Shown here one piece after another: positions 1 to 9,313 of a stretch of 24,100 nucleotides of DNA. The stretch's first letter is position 1. Every line of letters begins with the position of its first letter. The notes below the pieces were generated by a model. That model did no database searches. It had not been told where the DNA came from and saw only the letters and a list, made by a program, of their open reading frames with translations. The position numbers were made by a program, and so were the translations under genes. This stretch comes from Pleurobrachia bachei (taxonomy: Eukaryota; Ctenophora; Tentaculata; Cydippida; Pleurobrachiidae), in assembly GCA_000695325.1 (NCBI GenBank), contig AVPN01000490.1, positions 1 through 24,100 on the forward strand, in the 5' to 3' direction.

Positions 1-357
1 CTCAGCATTAAAGATTGCTTACGGGAGTGCTCTCCCCCCAAAAAAAAAAAGTTCAGATCATATCAAAAAACTTTTGCTTTTTTTAACAGTTTTTTCCTTA
101 TCCCCTCTGTATTTCCACTTTCCAAAAGCTATCTTATCCAAAAGGCCTTTTATCTCAAGCAGAAGACATAAGTAATGCAAACTAACTATCAATAACATAA
201 ATGGTCACGATTCCCCGTCAACAGAGGGTCGACCGTCCCGAATTCCAAATCGGACTAAAATCTGGAGCTTTTTTGTTGTGTCTGTGTTGCTAACTATTAT
301 TTCATATTATCAATTATTGTCTGTACAGCATATTCATGAAAAATTCCTGCAGGATCT
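1..357. other. 5' flank and probable 5' UTR of ANAPC7
   Basis: No coding exon is visible here. The stretch holds an A10 run near 41-50 and otherwise AT-rich sequence. The reading frame of the first ANAPC7 codon (358) is closed just upstream by a TGA at 337-339, so translation does not extend further left in this exon. A CTGTACAG at about 321-328 could be the 3' end of an upstream 5'-UTR intron. I see no recognisable TATA box or other promoter element. Confidence 0.4.
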
Positions 358-3300
358 ATGCCAATGCTTTGTATCAAACCCACGCGAGATCAAGTACAGA
401 ACTTGTACGATGCCGGTCTGTACAGAAGTGCTGAGTTGTTAGGTAAATAATCATGTTCTAGAATGTAGTGAAGTGTCCACTAAAAGAGTATTGTTTTCAG
501 GTTTCATCATGCCTCACAAACAGACCATGAGTGCGAGCACTCTTTTTTATCTCTCAGACGCACTCTACCAGCTTAAACAATACAACCAAGCACTGGTAAG
601 AATTTACCTAGTAATGTTTCTCAGATTCATTAATTCTTTGAAACATTGTTTTGATAAAGTCCTCTTTTGTAGGATAAGCTGCACCAAGCATTGCTTCTCG
701 TTGAGAAAGACAGACAAGCCTCTGCAGTTACAGAGTGCGAAATAAGGTAACATCATGTCCTGCGCTTATCATTTAGAGTGACTTGTTTCTCTCTGTCACA
801 CTATCTTTATCTTTCTTCTGTTACACAGGTGGCTAATGTACCAGTGCTACTTGGCAGTATTTGACTATGACAGCGCTCTAGGGGCACTCGAATCAATCAG
901 CCCTAAATCACGGACAGCCAGGTTTTATATGGCATTGGGAAACCTCTACCGTCAATTAGGTATTTTAGCACTGCTTCATTTCTATACCCCTATTTGTCTT
1001 CCTGTATTCAATGCACCTGAATCTCTCAATCAATTACAATTCACAATTCACCCTGTACCTTTCATTCTAGGCATTGAGAGGTCTGCAGTGACATGTTACA
1101 AGGAAGTGCTGAAGACGTATCCTCTAGCACTGGAAGCCATTGAAGGGCACCATGTTGAACCGGTTTATTTGTTCCTCTATTGTTCCACTCTACCATCTAG
1201 TCGTGAAGAATTGTGTATTAAACCCAGACTATAATGTCCAATTTGTTTATATAACACCCTTTTCAGCTTGATAACAGACTCGGCTGGTACCAGGTTTGAC
1301 TGGTTACTGGACTGGGTGGAGGGTTGTGCGTACAGTGCACGTAGTGAACACAATAGGGCTATTGCACGGTTCCAGAGACTACTATCATGCAATGGACCCA
1401 GTCCCTATCTACACGTTAAAATAGCTACCTCCTACTATGCTATTGGTAATTTATAATTACACTTAATTCTGCTGCTATCAAAGGTTATATTAGCAGTTCT
1501 ATCGGTGAACATACTAAAATCAGGGCTCGAGCTGCCTTTTTCCCGAACCAAACTTGATTTGTCATGATGTTGATAGATAGAGGGGCAGGTCAGTACAGAA
1601 GGGCATGTCAATCCTTTGAGCAGGCGTACATCCTAAACCACTCGTACCGGGAACACGTTGGCACCTACGCCTCCCTACTAGCCCAACAGAACAACACCGT
1701 AGCGCTGGAACAGTTGTGTGTCAGTTTGAGTGAGACGGAGAGTGTAGAGAGTTATATTGCACACTGTTACCTCGCTATCGTCAAGGTGGGTTAGGAAACA
1801 TGTCCTCTTTCTCTTTATGGAGGAATTGGGAACTATTAGGTTTTGTTTGCATCTAGGAGACATTATTTAGAAGGAGCAGTTGACTTGTTATTGGTTGTCT
1901 GCACAGTAGTACATACAGTTTCCAATGGTGCAGTGTCTGTATTTTATGTTCTAATTGAATAGTTACTGAACAAGGTTAGGGCAACATTGGGCATGTTGGC
2001 TCTCTTCCGTTCTCTCTCTCTCTCTCTCCCCTTCTTTCTCTCTCTCTTTCTTTCTCCTTCTTTCTTTCTCCCTCTCTTTCTTTCCTTCTTTTACTCTCCC
2101 TATTTTTCGCTCTCCGCTTCTATTGTGTTTCCCTGTCTACCATTCCTTATATTTCCTTTTAAATACTTTCCCTCTATTTTCATCTTCTAATCCTGTACCT
2201 GTTTCTAATTGTTTGTTCAATTTGCTCCTATTCTCTCGAAGCCAGAGTGTAATACTCTTCTCTAATCCCACTTAATTATTCCAGGAGGATTTCCATACTG
2301 CCCAAGCCTTGTCAGACCGGGCCTGTCACATGTCACCCCGTTACATCCCAGCCCTGGTAGCTAAAGGGTGTTCCGAAATTATGGGACTCAATACTACAGC
2401 CTCCATGGTCACCTTTAGGAGCATACTGAGTATTAGACCAAACTGCTTCGAGGCGCACAAAGGTAAAATTATAGGTGGTATCATTGTTAATTCAACCGAT
2501 ATAATATCACCCATCAGAGAGGTGCCACCACTCGTTTTATCAACCCTTATCTCTATTCCCTAATTACCCGTTCAGGTATGGTGATAGCCTTGTTAAAAGT
2601 TGAGAGGTTTAAAGAAGCGGTTATAGCTGCTAAAGAGAGTGTGAAACAGTGTCCAGGACAAAGCAGAACTTTCCTTCTCATTGCACATGCTACTAGCCGA
2701 TATCCAGAGGAAAATGGGAAGCTACGGGAGCGTGCCAAGGTAAAGAGGTTAGGGAGGGTGGTGCCAAGATACGGAGTGTACTGTGTGGGGCAATGTTTGG
2801 CAACTTTTAGGGCGTATCAGACCTAATCTAATAGTAAACTTCAAAGATATAAATACGCCTACCTCCCACCAGGATTTCTATCTCAAAGCGCTCTCCCTTG
2901 ATCCATCATGTGAGGAAGCAGTGTGCAACGTGTGCAATATCTTTATTAGGTAATTGTCTAATTCCCCTAATTATTGTTCCTGAAATCCAACGAGTCTGAA
3001 TTTGTCCATATTATTACAACATAATTTGTTTACTGGATGTTGTACAAAGTCTAAACGAGATGGATAACAAAAGGTCAAACGTAATATAGTTGTATATCAA
3101 AGAAGTCCCAGAAAAGTCCGAAACAATTTCGGAAACAGATTTCAGATCATTAACAGAACGCGCACTGGTCATTTGTCATTTCCAGCGCGCCTAACTCAAT
3201 CTCGTCATGTTAAACTCATGTCCGCGCCTTCCGGACAAACACACTGGGGAAGTGTGACGTACACGCGGCACACTATCTCGTGACACAAACTGCTAACTCA

Positions 3301-6300
3301 TGACACACTCATGACACTTCCTTCTATTTCTTTTCTCAAAGGACTTACTGAAAATGAGAACGATGGAGCAATGAACGCCGAGCAGTTCCAATCCGTGTCA
3401 AGGCTAAAACTGTCATTTGTCAGTGTCAGAAACAATCTAAGTAAAAGTAGGGTGAAAATTAAAATAATGATAACTTGAAAACTCACTGTTGAGAAATACT
3501 GGTATACAAAAGGGTACATCATGTCAGTGTCTGGGAAAGTAGAAAACAAAGTCAGTTGTCCGACAAAATATTTAAACTGGAGTAATAAAGTGTAAACAAG
3601 TAAAATAAATACAAGTAGGGGGGTTCCTGATCCTCACTGCATCATCCTCTCGATGACCTTTGGGCTCACCCCTCTTTTGGTCAGAACATCAGCTGGGTTG
3701 GATTTTGAATCAATCCAGCTTATGCTTGCTTCTCCCTTTTCGACTCTTTCTTGGACTTCTCGTAGTTCCAAGGTACTGCCTTTATCTGCAGGGACAGCTC
3801 CGACTGAATTGGCCATATCAACAACTTGTTTGGAGTCTGTGTACAGATTGATGGGTGGGTTAAAGGATAGTTCCTGGAGGAGGGCTTTGATCATAACTCC
3901 ATATCCCAATCCTTCAGATACAGCATACAATTCTGCGGAAAAGACGCTCTTCACTACACGCTTCACCTTGGTACATGAGTATGCAATCAAGTTGTAATCA
4001 GAACTGTCTCCCCAGAAAAGTACAATTCCAGCTCCACTCTTTCTGTCTGCTAGATTTCCAAGACTCGCATCAGTGTAGACAGTTATTTCAGCTGTGGTAG
4101 GGTCAAAAGGGGAAAATGTTATCGTTGAGGGTGAGAGGTTGGTAACGATCTTCTTCAGTTCCTTGAATTCTTTGCCGGTCCATGGTGACTTGGTGGTGAT
4201 GTCGAGAAGGCTGAAACTGATATGTGGCATGCTTTGAGTGGCCAGCCAATTCAATTTACCAATAACCGTTCTCATAAAAGATTGAAGGTTCTCATCAACT
4301 TCCTCTTTGTTCTGTGGAACAGGTTTAACAGCTTTCATCTTATCCAGGATATCATCTCTGGCATAGTTACAGTAATGTTCCTGAGTTACAAAGATCTGAG
4401 TTCCTTCTTGTTTCAACTGCCATCCCAGGTAGTTGAATTCAGTGGTTTCAACTCTTCCTATCTTGTAGTTATCAAGAGCTGGTTGAACTTTCTTGTAGAA
4501 GTTTTCATCACCAGTGATCAAGATGTCGTCCACATGAACTACAAGCAATCCCTGAAGTTTTCCGTCATCTCCAGTTGAGTAAAATACATTCTTGTCAATT
4601 CTTGACATCTGGAGGGTGTTTTTCAAGGTTGCGGTGAGTGACATGTACCACCTTCTTCCTGCGTCACCAAGACCGTACAGTGGTTTGTTGAGTTTCCACA
4701 GTACATCCTTCCTCTTGAGGGAAGCTGGGGGTTTGATGAACACTTCTCTTGTCATCTTATCTGACTGTAGGTAGGCGCTTGTTACATCAACACTTTTCAG
4801 GGTCCAGTTACTGGTGGTTGCCAAGCTCAGCAAGATCCTCACTGCGTGTTTAGTAACAGTTGGTGAGTTGGTTGGATCCTCGAGTTTTTCCTCAAATCCT
4901 CGGGCTACCAGTCTGGCTTTCACTGTGCCATCATCTTTCCGTGTCATCACCCATCTGGTGGTGACAGGTTGTTGTCCTGTATCAGGCACTTCCTCAAACA
5001 CATTGAATTCACGGAGTTCGTCGATCTCCCTATTTCGTGCTGTCTGCAGTTCTTCCTTGCCCAGTTTAGATGAGGCAAGAAGAATGATCTCCTCATCATC
5101 AGAATCGGGATCTGACTCCTCAATGTCTTGGGTCTTGTCTTTATCCTCTAGGGTCTTGTCTTTGTCCTCTGTGGGCTCCGTAGTGTCCTCTCTGTGAGTT
5201 GACATGTCCTCTTTGGGATCAGTATTGTCCTCATTGGATCTGGCAATGTCCTCTGTGGGATCTGGATCCTCATTTCCACGTCGCACAGATAACAACCTAG
5301 CATCATCAAGAAACCACAGAGACAACGCAATAAATCCCAACTGTGATATATGTTTTCTGGTTGTTGTACAAAGTCTAAACGAGATGGATAACAAAAGGTC
5401 AAACGTAATATAGTTGTATATCAAAGAAGTCCCAGAAAAGTCCGAAACAATTTCGGAAACAGATTTCAGATCATTAACAGAACGCGCACTGGTCATTTGT
5501 CATTTCCAGCGCGCCTAACTCAATCTCGTCATGTTAAACTCATGTCCGCGCCTTCCGGACAAACACACTGGGGAAGTGTGACGTACACGCGGCACACTAT
5601 CTCGTGACACAAACTGCTAACTCATGACACACTCATGACATAATTATCTGACGATTGGTGAGGAAACTAAAAAGATATTCCATCCCCCAAGCTAAACCAA
5701 TTCTTTACCATCTAGGGAGGGAAAGGCAAAGGATGGATTAGAATACGTCAAGACGTTTTTGGAACACAACTCGACATACCGGGCGCATACAAGCGCAGGA
5801 GAGTGTTACCTTTCATTACGACAACACGAGAAGGCTCACCAACATTTTAGCATCGCTTTGGAGTGAGTACCATGTTATCTTCTGCGCTTAATTTCCAACC
5901 TGTCGGTACTATACTTTGTTTTCAATTTCAAGTGCCAATACCAGTAAAATCATGGTTTTAATAAAGATTTGGCATTACATGAACACTATTTATCCTCCAT
6001 TCCCAGGCTGAATATGGGATATACTCGTGCTATGAGTGGACTACAGTTCCCGGAGAACAATGACTACACAGAGAATGAATTCGTACCCGCCAACCTACAA
6101 ACCAATTGGTCTAGTGTGAGTTCGAAAGCAGTCATAATTTGTTTGTTTGTCATTTTCTACTGCCCCTTCTTTCCCTTGCTGACCATTTTTTCATAGCTTG
6201 TGGTGTTTTATGTTTTAGGTTGAGTGTTAAATGTGGACGGTATAATGTCCTGAATCTTCGATATTGTGTGTTGTTATACATATTAGCTTTCAATATTCTG

Positions 6301-6358
6301 TCTGCCTGTATCTCTCTATCTCACACTCTCTCTCATTCTCTCTCTCTCTATCTCTCTC

Positions 6359-6402
<44 letters not shown>

Positions 6403-6475
6403 ACATACTGTCTGTCTCTCTCATTCAAGATGTAAACAAAATATTCACACAATTTCACGCTCATTTCAGATCTGA
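358..6475 (+). CDS. ANAPC7: Anaphase-promoting complex subunit 7 (APC7), TPR protein, 13 exons
   Basis: APC7 is a tetratricopeptide scaffold subunit of the APC/C, the nuclear and cytosolic ubiquitin ligase that drives mitotic exit. Exons read from splice sites and phase: 358-442, 501-595, 673-746, 829-959, 1071-1146, 1267-1445, 1589-1785, 2285-2462, 2576-2739, 2873-2949, 5716-5862, 6007-6115, 6470-6475, giving about 505 residues against about 565 in vertebrates. Recognition rests on segments matching the family in order: LSDALYQLKQYNQAL, SYKEVL-type ('VTCYKEVLKTYPLALEAI'), FEQAYILNHSY, and late TPRs such as FYLKALSLDPSCEEA and HQHFSIALEL. All phases join, with two weak spots. Exon 5 has no good GT donor; a GC donor at 1147 fits the phase. 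Exon 13 adds only Ile before TGA. The start is the first in-frame ATG after a stop. Intron 10 hosts an antisense LTR element. Other introns are mostly 58-147 bp. Confidence 0.88.
1147..1266 (+). other. ANAPC7 intron 5 with no clear GT donor
   Basis: The next exon clearly begins after TTTTCAG at 1266 and needs two leftover bases from exon 5. After the APC7-like ALEAIEG no GT fits that phase convincingly. A GC at 1147-1148 (exon ending GAAGG) fits the phase exactly and would make this a GC-AG intron. A weak GT after TTTATTT also fits the phase and would add about ten residues unlike APC7. Confidence 0.4.
1998..2135 (+). repeat. Imperfect (CT)n/(CTTT)n pyrimidine tract in ANAPC7 intron 7
   Basis: This is a nearly uninterrupted run of C and T on the + strand, the sense strand of ANAPC7. 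The open frame across it (poly Ser/Leu/Phe/Pro) is low complexity and is not taken as coding. It sits in the 499-bp intron between exons 7 and 8 and is that intron's only distinctive content. Confidence 0.85.
3022..3026. repeat. Target site duplication TAATT, left copy (right copy 5641-5645)
   Basis: TAATT lies directly before the left LTR, and an identical TAATT lies directly after the right LTR. A 5-bp duplication is usual for Ty1/Copia integrases. The match also fixes the outer LTR ends at 3027 and 5640, beginning TGTTT and ending TGACA. Confidence 0.85.
3027..3316 (-). repeat. 3' LTR of the Copia-type element
   Basis: This 290-bp direct repeat is nearly identical to 5351-5640. The two visible differences lie in the first dozen bases. 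It is the 3' LTR because the element's coding strand is minus. It contains GC-rich palindromic motifs typical of regulatory LTR sequence. Confidence 0.92.
3634..5496 (-). CDS. Copia-type pol remnant: reverse transcriptase and RNase H parts
   Basis: This open frame of 620 codons lies in an LTR-element fossil. Roughly residues 75-140 are a highly acidic stretch of repeated Glu-Asp motifs. From about residue 175 the Copia-type reverse transcriptase is clear: WVMTRKDDG and KARLVARGF, then VDVTSAYLQ and PLYGL, and the active-site HVDD at about residue 321 (4525-4536). RNase H follows, with YTDAS near residue 472, SAELYA, and YTDSKQVVD near 570. The frame starts inside the 5' LTR. No gag, protease or integrase sequence is recognised, so this is not a full polyprotein. 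The family is well supported; the clade within Copia is not assigned. Confidence 0.85.
   Translation of the reverse strand: MTSARSVNDLKSVSEIVSDFSGTSLIYNYITFDLLLSISFRLCTTTRKHISQLGFIALSLWFLDDARLLSVRRGNEDPDPTEDIARSNEDNTDPKEDMSTHREDTTEPTEDKDKTLEDKDKTQDIEESDPDSDDEEIILLASSKLGKEELQTARNREIDELREFNVFEEVPDTGQQPVTTRWVMTRKDDGTVKARLVARGFEEKLEDPTNSPTVTKHAVRILLSLATTSNWTLKSVDVTSAYLQSDKMTREVFIKPPASLKRKDVLWKLNKPLYGLGDAGRRWYMSLTATLKNTLQMSRIDKNVFYSTGDDGKLQGLLVVHVDDILITGDENFYKKVQPALDNYKIGRVETTEFNYLGWQLKQEGTQIFVTQEHYCNYARDDILDKMKAVKPVPQNKEEVDENLQSFMRTVIGKLNWLATQSMPHISFSLLDITTKSPWTGKEFKELKKIVTNLSPSTITFSPFDPTTAEITVYTDASLGNLADRKSGAGIVLFWGDSSDYNLIAYSCTKVKRVVKSVFSAELYAVSEGLGYGVMIKALLQELSFNPPINLYTDSKQVVDMANSVGAVPADKGSTLELREVQERVEKGEASISWIDSKSNPADVLTKRGVSPKVIERMMQ
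5351..5640 (-). repeat. 5' LTR of the Copia-type element
   Basis: This is the partner of 3027-3316 with the same length and ends. It is followed directly by the TAATT duplication at 5641-5645. Confidence 0.92.
6306..6427 (+). repeat. (CT)n/(TCTA)n microsatellite in the last ANAPC7 intron
   Basis: A long CTCTCT/TATCTC tract lies on the sense strand of ANAPC7, about 45 bp before the final acceptor at 6469. Open frames through it are low complexity only. Confidence 0.9.
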
Positions 6476-7024
6476 CAGAGAGATGAGGGATAAACGAGAG
6501 GATGAAGTAGATGGCGGTGTTATTACTGTTGATATATGAAGAGACACTTGCTGTGCGAGAATAACCCATCAAGACATTATTATATGGCACTTCGAGCCAT
6601 TGCATGTTAGGCTAATTATGGGTCGGGGTTTGGAAATGGGAGGGGTTATTTGCGAAGGGGGTTTTTGTGCTGGACTATTGGTAGAAGAAGCTTGGGACGC
6701 TGAATGTTTTCATGTGTTAGTCTAACTTGCACCAAAAAGCTTTGGTCCAAAGCTTTGTTCATGGCTTTTTATTTAGCAGAAAATGATGTGGCAAAAAATA
6801 CCCGAAAATCGATTTTTAATTGACTTATTATGTTGTAACTCTTACTTGTGAACATCTCAAATCATCGTGTTTCAGTTTTACAAATGAATCATCTTCTATT
6901 AACAATCCCGTTTTGGGTTTTGGCCGGAACAAACCCAAAACATTTGATGACCGGTCACAAATTACGCGCCTAAAACTCAGTTTCAGGGATGACACGAGCA
7001 TTTTGTATGATGAAAGTACAAATT
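6476..7024. other. Intergenic / ANAPC7 3' flank
   Basis: This is the unique sequence between the ANAPC7 stop and the duplicated ATPase 3' region. It presumably holds the ANAPC7 3' UTR. I see no AATAAA here; the nearest + strand AATAAA is at 7248-7253, inside duplication copy A. Apart from the palindrome at 6736-6756, nothing further is recognised. Confidence 0.5.
6736..6756. repeat. Short perfect palindrome, 10-bp arms around one base
   Basis: AAAGCTTTGG and CCAAAGCTTT flank a single T. As RNA from the ANAPC7 3' flank it could form a short stem, but the loop is too small for a stable hairpin. A dimer binding site or chance is as likely. Confidence 0.5.
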
Positions 7025-7466
7025 GCCAGCAGAGTGCATTTTACCGCGCACAGTGTCCAATGTGTTTGATGCGCGCGGTGAAGCTATCATGCACGTTGGA
7101 CTCGACGTGCCTGTCAGAGCATTGGCCTGACAGCGACGTGCCCGATCATGCACGATATTGCCTGACCGGGACAACTTCCAGCTGCACTTTGTTATCGGCG
7201 AAACAATTACGGAGACCCCTTTGGGACAAAATTGGTGAATAATGCAAAATAAAACAAGTTGTTTAAATTTATTAGGGGAGTATAACGGCTCATAACATGG
7301 TTCAGGATATAATAGAAACAACACTGCCCTATGCAGGACACACACACATCTACTACTACACTCCAAAAACACAATAACAAACTCTCTCTCGGTTTCTACG
7401 ATATGGTGCATGTTGGAACTTCCCTCTGTGTAACCATGGTGACATGATGGTTACACCTTGTCACGT

Positions 7467-7490
7467 GATATGTCCATATATGGTCATATC
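7467..7490. promoter_or_regulatory. Palindrome with central CArG-like box (copy A)
   Basis: GATATG and CATATC flank CCATATATGG, a perfect match to the CArG consensus (CC, six A/T, GG) bound by SRF/MADS factors, with CACGTG five bases to the left. The 24-bp palindrome has one mismatched pair. It lies downstream of the ATPase coding end, so it may be a 3' enhancer or an RNA hairpin; function is inferred only from motif shape. Confidence 0.35.
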
Positions 7491-7940
7491 TCATATACAG
7501 GGTGTCACAGAGGGAGGCGTCGGTGGTATATGATGATAATTGCATGGTGCTTCATAATAATATCTCTCAGTAATAGTCACGGTAATAAATTAGTGGGATA
7601 TAAGCGGGATAGAAAAATAGAGACGTACCTGATACGGAAAACTTTATAATAATATATCACAACGGTCGACGGTCTAGGGTAGCAACACCAAAATAGACAG
7701 GGAAATAAGTGGGGGATATAAATATATTATATTCTCTCCTAAAACTTGTTTAATGTCTTCTAATCCCAGTTCACTGCATTACTCCCCCTAGATTTACAAT
7801 AATATAATACCCGATTATCCAATTAACTAACCCAATTTGTCCTAACCCAATTACTACTTCACTCTCTCTCAATGTAACAATAACAAATCTAACATCAGCA
7901 AATCGTGATATCACATACCCAGTGCTTCCCACACACGTGC

Positions 7941-7946
7941 TTTATT
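7941..7946 (-). terminator. Candidate poly(A) signal AATAAA for copy A terminal exons
   Basis: AATAAA on the minus strand lies about 292 nt past the copy A stop codon. A second AATAAA is at 7268-7273, about 965 nt past the stop. Which is used, if either, cannot be told from sequence. Confidence 0.35.
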
Positions 7947-8237
7947 TTGAATATAATATCTTGCTAAAATATCTTTTGCAGAGTCCATTATGAGTGGTTG
8001 TTTTTGTGTAAATACATGGCTCTTTCTTTCAGTGTAATATAATGAGTGTGTCAGTACCGGATTATATCTTGGTAAAATCAATAAACCTTGTTGAGTGGTC
8101 GAGTGGTAAATGAAATGGGTAATAATAATAATGATCTTTCTCTTTCGTTCGTTTGTCACCCTCTCTCTTTCTTCTCTTCCTTCTTGCTTTTTCGATCTCT
8201 TGGTGCTCACATAGGATAGAGAGAGGGGAATGGAAAT

Positions 8238-9059
8238 CTAGTAGTAGGTCTCCTTTTCCACCCAACCTGGTGGGAAAATACAACGTGTTAGTTTGTTGAG
8301 TAACTCAACAAGTGTTAGTAGGGGAAAGGATTGGGGAGTGTAATGATAAAGTTGATTCCAACTGACAATACTTGAAAGGGGGTGGGTTGAAATGATTGCT
8401 TACCTCCAGGGTTCTTTCGGAGAAGATACCGTCGGGTCTCATCGTAGAGCCAGATGAGTAGAGAGAAGGGCATGGCAGGGAACCACCACCATATTCTGAC
8501 GGAGGGCATGATTATTAGTTACTAAAGAACTATTAGCTGATTCTGATACACTAATACAAGTCATTGAAATGTATCTAGAGTCACTAAAAGAGTGGAATTT
8601 CCAGTGGACCACTCTTACCGGAGAGGGAAGACTCGGAGGGCCTTGTCAAGACCGGGAGTGTAGCACTTACCGGAGAGGGAAGACTCGGAGGGCCTTGTCA
8701 AGACCGGGAGTGTAGCACTTACCGGAGAGGGAAGACTCGGAGGGCCTTGTCAAGACCGGGAGTGTAGCACTTACCGGAGAGGGAAGACTCGGAGGGCCTT
8801 GTCAAGACCGGGAGTGTAGCACTTACCGGAGAGGGAAGACTCGGAGGGCCTTGTCAAGACCGGGAGTGTAGCACATGAAGGCAGCGAGGCAGGTTTCAAA
8901 GATGATACCAGTGTTGAGGACCCAGTTGTTCATTCCTTGCTGGAAGACAGACAGTTTCCTGGTCTTGCAGATGATAACATCAGCCCACTGGACAATGACA
9001 ATGGAGACGAAGAAGGCAGAGTGACAGGTGTACTCAAGGACCTTCCTGTCGGCATACGA
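8238..9059 (-). CDS. Duplicate set of the last three Na+/K+-ATPase exons (copy A)
   Basis: Three exons with intact acceptors and donors repeat the terminal ATPase exons: 8827-9059 ([13 protein letters not shown] to FPL), 8404-8495 ([11 protein letters not shown] to RKNPGG) and 8238-8266 (WVEKETYY and stop). Where compared, codon differences from copy B are silent, so the encoded C-terminus is the same. Copy A lies downstream of copy B in the gene's direction. It would be used only if transcription passes the copy B poly(A) sites and exon 10 splices to it. It may be an alternative 3' end, an unused duplicate, or a haplotype assembled in tandem. No upstream part of the gene accompanies it. Confidence 0.6.
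8615..8874. repeat. Five tandem 52-bp units, each containing a splice donor
   Basis: TTACCGG recurs at 8615, 8667, 8719, 8771 and 8823, exactly 52 bp apart, with no visible differences between units. On the minus strand each unit is the last 46 nt of the penultimate-but-one ATPase exon (CYTPGL to FPL, then CG) plus GTAAGT. Copy B has one unit. A GTG flanks the single unit on both sides, a likely microhomology for expansion. Splicing at any but the gene-proximal donor (exon end 8827) would read CGG then TAA, an immediate stop. Confidence 0.95.
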
Positions 9060-9313
9060 CTGAAATGGGGGCCAGCAGAGTGCATTTTACCGCGCACAGT
9101 GTCCAATGTGTTTGATGCGCGCGGTGAAGCTATCATGCACGTTGGACTCGACGTGCCTGTCAGAGCATTGGCCTGACAGCGACGTGCCCGATCATGCACG
9201 ATATTGCCTGACCGGGACAACTTCCAGCTGCACTTTGTTATCGGCGAAACAATTACGGAGACCCCTTTGGGACAAAATTGGTGAATAATGCAAAATAAAA
9301 CAAGTTGTTTAAA

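Larger units (their letters stand above)
3027..5640 (-). mobile_element. Young, incomplete Ty1/Copia-type LTR retrotransposon, antisense in ANAPC7 intron 10
   Basis: Two 290-bp direct repeats (3027-3316 and 5351-5640) with TGT...ACA ends and flanking TAATT duplications mark a complete insertion of 2614 bp. The coding strand is minus. A purine-rich stretch on that strand abuts the 3027-3316 repeat (positions 3317 to about 3341), where a polypurine tract belongs, so 5351-5640 is the 5' LTR. The internal part encodes Copia-type reverse transcriptase and RNase H only. Gag, protease and integrase are not recognisable, and the element is about half the usual family length, so it is broken and not autonomous. 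The LTRs appear to differ at only about two positions, which suggests recent insertion. Without it the intron would be about 140 bp, like its neighbours. Confidence 0.93.
7025..9070. repeat. Tandem duplication 1, copy A (ATPase 3' end)
   Basis: The sequence from GCCAGCAGAGTGC at 7025 to TGAAATGGGG at 9070 is repeated immediately at 9071-10913. Identity is very high over most of the length, including all coding exons and the 3' UTR. Copy A is longer mainly because it holds five copies of a 52-bp unit where B holds one. The short intron between the last two exons (about 8283-8390) is clearly diverged from its B counterpart (about 10330-10425). Confidence 0.93.

Noticed and set aside
4814-5197. 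Plus-strand open frames across the Copia element (also 3653-3997, 4222-4578)
   Set aside because: Shadows of the minus-strand reverse transcriptase and RNase H frame.
3038-5640. Shorter LTR limits starting at TGTTGTACA (3038 and 5362)
   Set aside because: These give no target duplication; moving the ends 11 bp outward gives matching TAATT on both sides and equal 290-bp LTRs.
6139-6539. Plus-strand Ser/Leu-rich frames in the last ANAPC7 intron
   Set aside because: Translation of a CT microsatellite; canonical splice sites surround it.
6983-7411. 142-codon minus-strand frame, extended to 175 codons in the second copy (8930-9457)
   Set aside because: It lies in the ATPase 3' flank and, in the second copy, runs through the 8827-9059 exon in the wrong frame; no family similarity.
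8615-8874. CRISPR-like direct repeats
   Set aside because: Units are directly adjacent with no spacers and contain ATPase exon sequence; the genome is animal.
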